From Verrucomicrobiota bacterium (GTDB taxonomy: Bacteria > Verrucomicrobiota > Verrucomicrobiia > Chthoniobacterales > UBA10450), in assembly GCA_003218615.1 (NCBI GenBank), contig QHOD01000091.1, forward strand, positions 1 to 6,424: a stretch of DNA of 6,424 nucleotides, written 5' to 3'. Within the stretch, counting starts at the first letter, position 1. Every line of letters begins with the position of its first letter. This document shows, in pieces, positions 1 to 5,616 of this stretch. A model generated the notes under the pieces. That model was not told where the DNA came from and did no database searches. It worked only from the letters and a program-made list of their open reading frames with translations. The translations under genes and the position numbers were made by a program.

Positions 1-2189
1 TGGGCGCGACGTGGCTGGGCAACGGCGTCAACTTTGCCCTTTTTTCCGAAACGGCCGCTTCGGTTGAGCTTTGCTTGTTCGAGGATATTGACGCTGCCGA
101 AGAAAATATTCGCATCCCGGTCACCGAGCACACCGACCAGGTCTGGCACGTATTTTTGCCGGATGTGCGACCGGGGCAATTGTACGGTTTTCGCGTTTCC
201 GGTCCGTACGATCCGGAGCGTGGGCTGCGGTTCAACAGCTCGAAACTCCTTCTCGATCCGTATGCGAAAGCCATCGCGGGAGACGTGAGCTGGGCGGATG
301 AAATGTTCGGCTACGTTGTCGGAAGCAAAGACGAAGATCTCACTCAAGATTTCCGCGATGATGCCTGGGGCGTTCCCAAATCGGTGGTAATTAACAATGC
401 GTTCGACTGGCACCACGATAAGAGACTGGGCATCCCGTTGCACAGTTCTGTCATTTACGAGGTGCATGTGAAAGGCTTCAGCAAACTTTGGCAGGAAGTG
501 CCGGAAGAATTGCGCGGCACCTATGCTGCACTCGGCAGCCCGGCCGCCATCGACTATTTCAAAAAACTCGGTGTGACTGCAGTCGAGCTGTTACCCGTGC
601 ACGCGCACATCGAGGATAAAGCTTTGATCGATCGCGGGCTGACGAATTATTGGGGATATAACACGATCGGATTTTTTGCGCCGCACGCGCAGTACTCCAG
701 TAGCGGGCAATTCGGCGAACAAGTCTTCGAGTTCAAAACGATGGTGCGCAGTCTGCACGCGGCGGGTATCGAAGTGATTCTCGATGTGGTTTACAACCAC
801 ACTGCGGAAGGAAATCATCTCGGCCCCACACTTTGCTTCCGCGGGATCGACAATCTCGCTTACTACCGGTTGCGGCCGGACAATCCGCGTTTCTATCTGG
901 ATTTCACCGGCACGGGCAACACGTTTAACCTGCTGCATCCGCGCGCGCTCCAACTGGTGATGGACAGCCTGCGCTATTGGATCCTCGAAATGCATGTGGA
1001 CGGATTTCGCTTCGACCTCGCTTCCACCCTCGCGCGCGATCACGAAGGGGTGAATAAATTGCACGCTTTCTTTGAAATCATTCACCAGGACCCGGTGCTT
1101 TCGCAGGTAAAGCTAATCGCCGAACCGTGGGACGTGGGCGAAGGCGGCTATCAGGTCGGGAATTTTCCCGTGCTCTGGGCGGAATGGAACGGCAAATATC
1201 GGGACACGATGCGGAGCTTTTGGAAAGGCGACGAGGGGCGCATCGGCGAGATGGCTTACCGGCTCACCGGCAGTCCCGATCTTTATCAGCACAACGGGCG
1301 TCGCCCGTACGCGAGCATCAATTTCGTCACTGCCCACGATGGGTTCACGCTGGTCGATCTGGTCAGCTACAACGAAAAACACAACGAGCTGAACGGCGAC
1401 AAGAACCGCGACGGCGATAACAACAATCAATCGTGGAATTGCGGGGTCGAAGGCCCAACGGATGACCCGCAAATCGACACGTTGCGCGAGCGCCAGCGCC
1501 GGAATTTCCTGACGACGCTTTTTCTTTCGCAAGGCGTGCCGATGCTGACCGGAGGCGACGAGTGGGGCCGGACGCAAAACGGCAACAATAACGCTTATTG
1601 CCAGGACAACGAGATCAGCTGGTTCGACTGGGAGCGTGATGAAAAACAGAATCAATTCCTCGAGTTCACTCGGAAGCTGATTCAGCTCCGGAAGGATCAT
1701 CCCGTTTTTCGCCGGCCGAAATTTTTTCAAGGACGCCGGATTCGCGGTTCAGAGATTCGGGACGTGATGTGGTTCAATCCCGGCGGTAATGAGATGAGCG
1801 AAGAAGAATGGACATCCCCGTTCGTTCGTTGTCTCGGCATGCTGCTGAGCGGCGACACGGTGGACGTGCTCAATTTCGAAGGCGAACCAATTCGCGACGA
1901 CACATTCCTCCTCCTGATTAACGCCCATTACGAGCTGATCCCTCTTGGTCTGCCCGGACAGGAACATATCGAGTGGCAACTGATTCTCGATACCATGGAA
2001 CCGGGTGGTTTCCTGGCGGAGCCGAAAAAATTTTCCTCCGGCGACGATGTCGATCTTGGCGGGCGCTCCGCTTGTTTGCTCCAACTGGTAAGTGGCGCGC
2101 AGGCCCAGGCTCGCGAGGAATCCTGGAAAAAACGTCACGTCGAGTTCCCGCCGCTCAGCGCGGAAGAAGAACGAGCGCGCCACAAATAG
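1..2189 (+). CDS. glgX: Glycogen debranching enzyme GlgX (GH13), 5'-truncated by window edge
   Basis: The product hydrolyses alpha-1,6 branches of glycogen or limit dextrin in the cytoplasm. The reading frame is open from base 3, and its first residues (GATWLGNGVNFALFSE) are the usual GlgX/TreX opening, so the true start lies a short way outside the window. A TTG at 75 is not a credible start because it would cut the domain. Visible length is 728 residues, near full size. Counting the codon at base 3 as residue 1, a CBM48-type beta domain covers about 1-110 and the GH13 barrel starts near 147 (VIYEVHVKGFS). Conserved GH13 regions are DVVYNHT (261-267), DGFRFD with nucleophile Asp338, AEPWD with acid/base Glu374, and TAHDG with transition-state Asp446. 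GGDEWGRTQNGNNNAYCQD is typical of this subfamily. The C-terminal beta domain is complete and ends in a charged tail. All catalytic residues are present, so it should be active. A TreX-type isoamylase is the nearest alternative name. Confidence 0.95.
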   Translation, partial: GATWLGNGVNFALFSETAASVELCLFEDIDAAEENIRIPVTEHTDQVWHVFLPDVRPGQLYGFRVSGPYDPERGLRFNSSKLLLDPYAKAIAGDVSWADEMFGYVVGSKDEDLTQDFRDDAWGVPKSVVINNAFDWHHDKRLGIPLHSSVIYEVHVKGFSKLWQEVPEELRGTYAALGSPAAIDYFKKLGVTAVELLPVHAHIEDKALIDRGLTNYWGYNTIGFFAPHAQYSSSGQFGEQVFEFKTMVRSLHAAGIEVILDVVYNHTAEGNHLGPTLCFRGIDNLAYYRLRPDNPRFYLDFTGTGNTFNLLHPRALQLVMDSLRYWILEMHVDGFRFDLASTLARDHEGVNKLHAFFEIIHQDPVLSQVKLIAEPWDVGEGGYQVGNFPVLWAEWNGKYRDTMRSFWKGDEGRIGEMAYRLTGSPDLYQHNGRRPYASINFVTAHDGFTLVDLVSYNEKHNELNGDKNRDGDNNNQSWNCGVEGPTDDPQIDTLRERQRRNFLTTLFLSQGVPMLTGGDEWGRTQNGNNNAYCQDNEISWFDWERDEKQNQFLEFTRKLIQLRKDHPVFRRPKFFQGRRIRGSEIRDVMWFNPGGNEMSEEEWTSPFVRCLGMLLSGDTVDVLNFEGEPIRDDTFLLLINAHYELIPLGLPGQEHIEWQLILDTMEPGGFLAEPKKFSSGDDVDLGGRSACLLQLVSGAQAQAREESWKKRHVEFPPLSAEEERARHK

Positions 2190-2255
2190 GAAAGTTCACG
2201 AAACCGAAACGAGAAGGGCGCAAGCCGGGCTGGAAAATTTCGAGCAAGCGCGATG

Positions 2256-2283
2256 TTGCAACGGCAAACGAATTTATTATAGA
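2256..2283 (+). promoter_or_regulatory. Possible sigma-70-like promoter for the host-attachment gene
   Basis: A TTGCAA hexamer at 2256-2261 is followed after 16 bases by TATAGA at 2278-2283, in an AT-rich patch of the 136-base gap after glgX. Each hexamer matches the E. coli consensus at four of six positions. Transcription would begin around 2290, giving a leader of about 35 bases that includes the hairpin at 2297-2312. This is only a motif match; the gene could equally be read through from glgX. Confidence 0.25.
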
Positions 2284-2296
2284 GATATCAAGCGCG

Positions 2297-2312
2297 TGCG
2301 CATTCGTGCGCA
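2297..2312 (+). promoter_or_regulatory. Perfect hairpin with TTCG loop just before the start codon
   Basis: TGCGCA at 2297-2302 and TGCGCA at 2307-2312 are separated by TTCG, giving a perfect 6-bp stem with a four-base loop in RNA. It ends 13 bases before the ATG at 2326, and the weak purine-rich ribosome site (AAGAG, 2312-2316) begins at its last base. The stem could limit ribosome access, or the two self-complementary TGCGCA boxes could bind a protein. Neither role is shown by the sequence alone. Confidence 0.35.
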
Positions 2313-2325
2313 AGAGTGGTTCGTC

Positions 2326-2790
2326 ATGATACCGAGTTCACTAATCATCGTCACTGATCGCGGCAGTTTGAAAGCATACCGAGTGAACGAGACGCCCACG
2401 CGCGGCCCGAGCTTGCAGCTGGTGCAGGCGTTCGATATTACGGATGCGCACGGCAGACTAGTGGACAAGGTGAGCGATTTGGCCGGGCGCTTTCCGGTGG
2501 GCGACGGTGCGGGCGGGCGTCATGCAAATTCGATTGCGGAGCGAACGCAGCTTGAAACTGAAACCGACCGGCGCATTCATAAAGAACTTGCCGATCAAAT
2601 TGTGAAAATTGTCGCGCGTAACGGAAAGGAAGGCTGGTCGTTCGCCGCGCCGGCGCCGATTCACGCTGCGATTGTCGATCTTTTACCGGCGGCTGTGCGC
2701 GACCGGATTGTCGAGCACGTAAAATCCGATCTCGTCAAGACAGAACCGGCAAAATTGCCGGCGCATTTTCGTTCGTTGCGGCAAATTTGA
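2326..2790 (+). CDS. Host attachment family protein (COG5622, Host_attach / baeRF-like)
   Basis: This 154-residue soluble protein has the family pattern in order. An N-terminal beta strand and turn (LIIVTDRGSLKAYRV, 6-20) comes first, then a charged DLAGRFPVGDGAGGRHA segment (51-67) and a TETDRRIHKELADQIVKIV helix (78-96). WSFAAPAPIHAAIVDLLP (104-121) follows, and the end is KSDLVKTEPAKLPAHFRSL (133-151). Members are annotated as 'protein required for attachment to host cells' after a plant-associated bacterium, and the fold is related to archaeo-eukaryotic release factor domains. The molecular job is not settled, and attachment is probably not the general function. I chose the ATG at 2326 because family homology starts there. 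The frame stays open back to 2092 inside glgX, but those codons show no family resemblance. Ribosome site is weak (AAGAG). It follows glgX by 136 bases on the same strand and has no evident functional tie to it. Confidence 0.82.
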   Translation: MIPSSLIIVTDRGSLKAYRVNETPTRGPSLQLVQAFDITDAHGRLVDKVSDLAGRFPVGDGAGGRHANSIAERTQLETETDRRIHKELADQIVKIVARNGKEGWSFAAPAPIHAAIVDLLPAAVRDRIVEHVKSDLVKTEPAKLPAHFRSLRQI

Positions 2791-2811
2791 TTGGACGTGC
2801 ACGTAACAATT

Positions 2812-2930
2812 GTCATCCCGAACGGAGTGAGGGATCTCACACAGGATGATTGATCACGCAATCTATCCAGAATATCGTCGCTTCGATTGCGCGGTCCCTC
2901 GCCAGGAAATGTTTCGGAGCTCGGGATGAC
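2812..2930. repeat. REP/MITE-like palindromic intergenic repeat
   Basis: The outer ends are perfect 10-bp inverted repeats: GTCATCCCGA (2812-2821) and TCGGGATGAC (2921-2930). An inner pair, GAGGGATC (2829-2836) and GGTCCCTC (2893-2900), matches at seven of eight positions. The element is about 119 bp, has no ORF, and fills most of the gap between two plus-strand genes. From memory, ends of the type 'TCATCCCGA...GAGGGATCT' recur as interspersed repeats in many bacterial genomes. Seven T residues (2936-2942) follow directly, so in RNA the fold could also act as a terminator for the upstream gene. The outer stem would enclose a long loop, so terminator strength is uncertain. Confidence 0.7.
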
Positions 2931-2983
2931 GCGCGTTTTTTTATCGCGTGCGGTTAAATTGGAGTTTAAGTTCTCATTTAAGT

Positions 2984-3349
2984 ATGCAACTGCCAGTTAA
3001 GATCACTTACCGGGGTCTGGAAAAATCGGACCAGATCGACAATCTCGTTTTGGATTATGCGGCGCGGCTGGAAAGATTTTGCGACCACATCAACCGCTGT
3101 GACGTAGCCATCGAGCAAACCAATCACACCCATCAAAAGGGGAATCCGTACCGGTGCCGCATCGATGTGACTGTGGCACGCGGTCACGAGCTCGTAGCCG
3201 ACGAAAAACAAATGGGCAACGGCACGCACCAGCCGCTCAACAAAGTGATCCACGACGCTTTCAAAACAATGGAGCGCGAGCTGCGCCGCGTGGTCGAAAA
3301 GCAAAGGCGCGAAGTAAAGACCCACGCCGACTCGCGTTCGCCGAAATAA
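2984..3349 (+). CDS. hpf: Ribosome hibernation promoting factor / RaiA family (short form)
   Basis: The product is a 121-residue S30AE-family protein, expected to bind the 30S decoding region and keep ribosomes inactive in stationary phase. Recognisable parts are the first strand MQLPVKITYRG (1-11) and helix YAARLERFCDHINRCDVAIE (25-44). These are followed by strands NPYRCRIDVTVARGHELVAD (54-73), helix LNKVIHDAFKTMERELRRVV (85-104) and the basic tail EKQRREVKTH. The ATG at 2984 matches the usual family start. A GTG at 2948 would add 12 residues of no family character. No good Shine-Dalgarno precedes 2984; GGAG at 2961-2964 is too far away. As I recall, close relatives with this 'KTH' ending often continue into a cold-shock domain. 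None is present here, and the downstream bases encode no remnant of one in frame. It sits downstream of the palindromic repeat and converges with the minus-strand protease gene. Confidence 0.85.
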   Translation: MQLPVKITYRGLEKSDQIDNLVLDYAARLERFCDHINRCDVAIEQTNHTHQKGNPYRCRIDVTVARGHELVADEKQMGNGTHQPLNKVIHDAFKTMERELRRVVEKQRREVKTHADSRSPK

Positions 3350-3358
3350 TTGTAGCGG

Positions 3359-3371
3359 CGGTGTGCCACCG
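3359..3371. repeat. Short hairpin in the convergent gap, possible fragment of a dispersed repeat
   Basis: CGGTG (3359-3363) and CACCG (3367-3371) flank a TGC loop, starting 10 bases after the hpf stop. The surrounding TGTAGCGGCGG resembles, from memory, the arm of a GC-rich dispersed repeat in Verrucomicrobiota, but the second arm is missing. No T-tract follows, so it is a poor intrinsic terminator. Further along, AGGTTAACCT at 3443-3452 is a perfect 10-bp palindrome. I see nothing else in the 113-base gap. Confidence 0.35.
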
Positions 3372-3462
3372 AACTCGGGCCAGACTCGCGAACCGATCGC
3401 GTTCTTTGGGTCCGTTGTCACGATCGTCGCAAGAGTGATTTTAGGTTAACCTCGGATTGGAT

Positions 3463-4248
3463 TTACGTCACTGCGATCCGTCGCTGCTTATGCAATAGAA
3501 TCGCGCCATAGATGCACAATGGCACTGGGGCGAAAGCCAGTGCGGCCGCACGTAGCAGCGATGGTTGAATCTCGATTCCGAGCCGGTTCACGTGAACGAA
3601 TGCGTTCATTGCACCGTGCAACACTGCGACAGGCCAGATCGACCTGCCAGTGATCCGCAAACAGGCGAACACGATGCCGAGGAGAAACGACCACACCACC
3701 TGCGCAAGCACGCGCGCCTCAGCATGACCCACAAGAAGGTTCATGGCGTGCGGCAAGCTAAATAAAAGCGCAGAAATAAGGATTGCGCGCCAGGTAATGC
3801 TCAGCTTCTGATCGTCAGAATTAGCGCTTAGCAAAAGTGACAGAATGAGACCGCGAAATATCAATTCCTCGAGCGCTCCCGCAGCAAAACCGTTGAAGGC
3901 GACGCCGGCAGCCAAGTTCGGCTGAGTTAGGTTTAAGCTTAGCGTGCCTGTGAATAAAAGTGGATACACGACCAGGCAGTAAACGGCGACAGGAAGAGTG
4001 ATCGCCCACGACCGTGACGACGGTGAACTCAGGGCGTTCAAACCCCAATTCCGTTGCCGAATCGTGACGATCACGATCAATCCGACAATGACGCGCGCAA
4101 TCCCCGCAGCATACTCCCTCGCAGCCGGATCAGTGAACCGCGACGCCGGAACACTCACCAACAGGACGGTGGCGGCTAAGAACATAATCGTTATCGCAAG
4201 GCAGATCCAAATCTTACGCAGGACAGTATTCTCAGGGTTCACCATCAT
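3463..4248 (-). CDS. CPBP family intramembrane glutamic protease (CAAX/Abi type)
   Basis: This is a multi-pass inner-membrane protein of about 261 residues from the first of two adjacent ATG codons (4248, 4245). The frame is open to a TTG at 4305, but the extra 19 residues add no hydrophobic segment. The three family motifs are intact: EELIFRG (Glu127, Glu128, Arg132), FSLPH (Phe163, His167) and HGAMN (His211, Asn215). Together these form the catalytic site of the Rce1-like fold. Hydrophobic stretches near 14-32, 49-62, 82-100, 108-126, 153-165, 185-197 and 235-249 give about seven membrane segments. Bacterial members act in peptide maturation, bacteriocin immunity or membrane-protein cleavage; the substrate here is unknown. 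No ribosome site is obvious. It lies 143 bases downstream of the last cassette gene in the same orientation. CPBP genes do occur as integron cargo, but no attC core borders it on either side. Confidence 0.9.
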   Translation of the reverse strand: MMVNPENTVLRKIWICLAITIMFLAATVLLVSVPASRFTDPAAREYAAGIARVIVGLIVIVTIRQRNWGLNALSSPSSRSWAITLPVAVYCLVVYPLLFTGTLSLNLTQPNLAAGVAFNGFAAGALEELIFRGLILSLLLSANSDDQKLSITWRAILISALLFSLPHAMNLLVGHAEARVLAQVVWSFLLGIVFACLRITGRSIWPVAVLHGAMNAFVHVNRLGIEIQPSLLRAAALAFAPVPLCIYGAILLHKQRRIAVT

Positions 4249-4326
4249 TGCTTGTATTGAGATGCTCGTGACAACGAATTTAGATTCGAATATTTTTGCG
4301 CCCAAGGGCGAGAGCGCAATTCACCA

Positions 4327-4379
4327 CGAATAACCGATAACGAATAACAATTAGCTCACGCCAGGTGCCGTCCAGCGGC
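4327..4379. repeat. Small repeats and hairpin at the left edge of the cassette array
   Basis: CGAATAAC occurs at 4327-4334 and 4341-4348 with CGATAA between, a short imperfect tandem array. Beyond it GCCG (4367-4370) and CGGC (4376-4379) flank TCCAG, a 4-bp hairpin. On the minus strand this segment reads CCGCTGGACGG and then GGCGTGAGC. That loosely recalls attC arms (GCTGGAGCG, CGCTCAGC), but no RYYYAAC or GTTRRRY core box is present. It may be a decayed recombination site belonging to the TonB-C-like cassette, or chance. Confidence 0.2.
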
Positions 4380-4391
4380 GGGCTCCGTGTC

Positions 4392-4823
4392 TCATTTTAC
4401 GGATGCTGGCTGCGTCGCCCTCTTGGACCCAGATGGTTCAACTCGGAAGCTCCATTCGGCCTGCACGTCAACCCAATCGTGCCCTTGCTCAGCGATGACG
4501 TTTTGGGGGATAGGCGGAAACTTCGCAACACGAATCATTCGGATAGCTGTCGCTTCCGCCCATGGATTCGATTTCGTCGAGACGACCTTGATGTCCGTCA
4601 CCCGGCCTTGCCGGTCGAGCCGGAATGTAAGTTTGACTGATCCTCGCTTCAGGCGCTCACGGTATTTTGCGAACTCCAGAAGGACAGTTTGGAATGCGAT
4701 TACGTTGACCTGTGATTGATACAACCGCGTTGCCGAAGGCCGCGTCTCTGCTGCAATGCCACTTTGCGCGAAAACCTGCGCACAGCATATCAGCGCGATG
4801 ATGACAAAAGGTTGTGCACGCAC
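4392..4823 (-). CDS. Secreted TonB C-terminal-domain-like protein (cassette gene)
   Basis: The 143-residue product has a signal peptide: basic MRAQ, hydrophobic PFVIIALICCAQVFA, and a likely cut near residue 20-25. A TonB-C/energy-transducer-like domain follows at about 60-128 (VKLTFRLDRQGRVTDIKVVS, then AEATAIRMIRVAKFPPIP and a final strand VDVQAEWSFRV). True TonB proteins keep an uncleaved N-terminal anchor and have a proline-rich linker; both are missing. A periplasmic stand-alone domain is therefore more likely than a working energy transducer. The start is a GTG at 4823. No in-frame ATG precedes the signal peptide, though the frame stays open further upstream. No Shine-Dalgarno is clear. 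It is the last cassette before the CPBP gene and no convincing attC follows its stop. A TTTAGAC seven bases or fewer before the start resembles a mutated GTTAGAC core. Confidence 0.75.
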   Translation of the reverse strand: MRAQPFVIIALICCAQVFAQSGIAAETRPSATRLYQSQVNVIAFQTVLLEFAKYRERLKRGSVKLTFRLDRQGRVTDIKVVSTKSNPWAEATAIRMIRVAKFPPIPQNVIAEQGHDWVDVQAEWSFRVEPSGSKRATQPASVK

Positions 4824-4891
4824 GAGGTCTAAAGAGATGGAGTTCTGCCGCCGCTGGCTTGCAATGGACGTGTTTTCATAAGTGAAGCAAG

Positions 4892-5009
4892 GCCAAACGC
4901 TGGTCCGCCAAGTTCGGACGGACTCGCCGTGGTGAGCCAGCGTGCCTGCTCAGCCTGCCCGCCGTGGTGGGTGAATACTTTCGGAGTTCGCTCCAGCGCT
5001 TGGTTAGGC
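4892..5009 (-). repeat. attC site A (integron recombination site, degenerate R' side)
   Basis: Read on the minus strand, the site opens with R'' box GCCTAAC (5009-5003), a five-base spacer CAAGC, and the classic L'' arm GCTGGAGCG. This half matches site C at 22 of 24 positions. The far end is poorer: the best R' candidate is GTTTGGC (4898-4892), one mismatch from GTTRRRY, preceded by CCAGC that pairs with GCTGG of the L'' arm. The canonical CGCTCAGC arm is absent. The interior holds a 10-bp direct repeat, CGCCGTGGTG on the plus strand, at 4925-4934 and 4960-4969. The R'' box lies 29 bases after the stop of the 147-aa gene. Translated, this half yields the peptide NQALERTP, which is a by-product of the site and not a gene. 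Confidence 0.6.
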
Positions 5010-5038
5010 CACATCGTGTTCATGTCGAAATTCTCTCG

Positions 5039-5482
5039 TTAAAAGAATCCGCGGAGGAACGCCGCCGTTTTATCCGAGATGCTGACAATCTTGTTCGTTG
5101 CCTGACGATAGAATTTGAAATTGAGCTCGGTCTCGGGGCGACCGTCGTTCCACTCGGAAAAAAGTTTGAGCTCGCTCCGCCCCAGGCGCCGCTTCGCCAG
5201 CGCCGTGCGTCTGATGGTGATGCTCACACGCGGAGTTTGCCGGGCGATCCCAGGTTTCTTTGCGATCGGTTTGGCCGAGGTGACGACGCCGCTCGCGATG
5301 AGACCTGGCGGAGTTTCGTTGTAGCCCTCTGCCCCACTACCCGAAACTCCGGTCTCGCTCGCGAAGACGAAGATCGTATCGCCTTTGGCGATGTGCTTGC
5401 CGCCATACATCGTCTTTTGCGCGCTGAACGCGAACGTCTTCGCCTGTGGATCGCTAACCTCGGCTTTGATCGCGAACATCAT
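5039..5482 (-). CDS. Conserved hypothetical protein, possible EVE/PUA-like fold (cassette gene)
   Basis: I do not recognise a characterised homologue of this protein of 147 residues (or 146). Its layout suggests a small beta-barrel. KGDTIFVFASE (33-43) and GLIASGVVTSA (60-70) resemble the 'device-like' strands of EVE/PUA-superfamily domains, which read modified bases in nucleic acid. RQTPRVSITIRRTALAKRR (81-99) is strongly basic, and FYRQATNKIVSIS (124-136) ends the domain. There is no signal peptide or membrane segment, so it should be cytoplasmic. Two adjacent in-frame ATGs occur at 5482 and 5479. The AGGGAG ribosome site (5489-5484) is too close to the first and about four bases from the second, so 5479 may be the real start. 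It lies between attC sites B and A. A 190-codon ORF on the opposite strand covers the same bases but has no protein-like character. Confidence 0.72.
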   Translation of the reverse strand: MMFAIKAEVSDPQAKTFAFSAQKTMYGGKHIAKGDTIFVFASETGVSGSGAEGYNETPPGLIASGVVTSAKPIAKKPGIARQTPRVSITIRRTALAKRRLGRSELKLFSEWNDGRPETELNFKFYRQATNKIVSISDKTAAFLRGFF

Positions 5483-5543
5483 ACTCCCTGGGCAAGCCGT
5501 AGCCTCGTGCGAAGGCTGCTCATCTCACAAGATTAAATTCCAT
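5479..5543 (-). other. Two overlapping micro-ORFs leading into the 147-aa cassette gene
   Basis: Minus-strand ATG at 5543 opens a 7-residue frame (MEFNLVR) that stops at 5522-5520. Its stop overlaps the next ATG (5523-5521) in an ATGA. That ATG opens a 14-residue frame, MSSLRTRLRLAQGV, whose TGA (5481-5479) overlaps the ATGATG of the main gene. Such overlaps allow translational coupling. The first micro-ORF starts 19 bases inside the cassette after the attC R' box. No strong ribosome site precedes either, so the chain could be chance. Confidence 0.25.
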
Positions 5544-5561
5544 CGCGGTCCAGGGGGCCAG

Positions 5562-5613
5562 GCCTAACGAGACGGAGCTGAGCCACGGTTCCGAAAGGCG
5601 CGCTTCGTTAGAT
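5562..5613 (-). repeat. attC site B (integron recombination site, 52 bp)
   Basis: On the minus strand the site runs from R'' ATCTAAC (5613-5607) to R' GTTAGGC (5568-5562), both perfect matches to RYYYAAC and GTTRRRY. The L' arm GGCTCAGC followed by TCCGTCTC is shared with site C. The L'' side reads GCGCGCC, which pairs only partly with that arm (six pairs with a bulge and one mismatch). A short CGG-AA-CCG turn makes the tip. The R'' box begins three bases after the stop of the SnoaL-like gene, as expected for a cassette's own attC. Confidence 0.7.
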
Positions 5614-5616
5614 GCT

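Noticed and set aside
1113..1730. 205-codon minus-strand ORF within glgX (and the 164-codon one at 591-1085)
   Set aside because: Both are mirror frames of a strongly conserved GH13 coding sequence, with valine/alanine-rich composition typical of antisense frames.
2092..2325. N-terminal extension of the host-attachment ORF into glgX
   Set aside because: Codons before 2326 are lysine/arginine-rich and overlap glgX by 98 bases in another frame; family similarity begins at the ATG at 2326.
2978..3421. 147-codon minus-strand ORF opposite hpf
   Set aside because: It is the antisense of a recognisable S30AE gene and has no credible features of its own.
3443..3452. AGGTTAACCT palindrome as a possible attC core next to the CPBP stop
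   Set aside because: GGTTAAC and GTTAACC fit neither RYYYAAC nor GTTRRRY, and no paired arm lies within 200 bases, so it does not show that the CPBP gene is a cassette.
4829..5023. 64-codon minus-strand ORF beginning MNTMWPNQALERTP
   Set aside because: It translates the attC site A itself (GCCTAACCAAGCGCTGGAGCG...). It has no ribosome site and no domain, and similar 'NQALERTP' peptides are best explained as recombination sites read as protein.
4964..5536. 190-codon plus-strand ORF opposite the 147-aa cassette gene
   Set aside because: Its start lies inside attC A and its composition is arginine-rich mirror-strand sequence without domain character. The minus-strand frame has a regular beta-strand pattern and a ribosome site.
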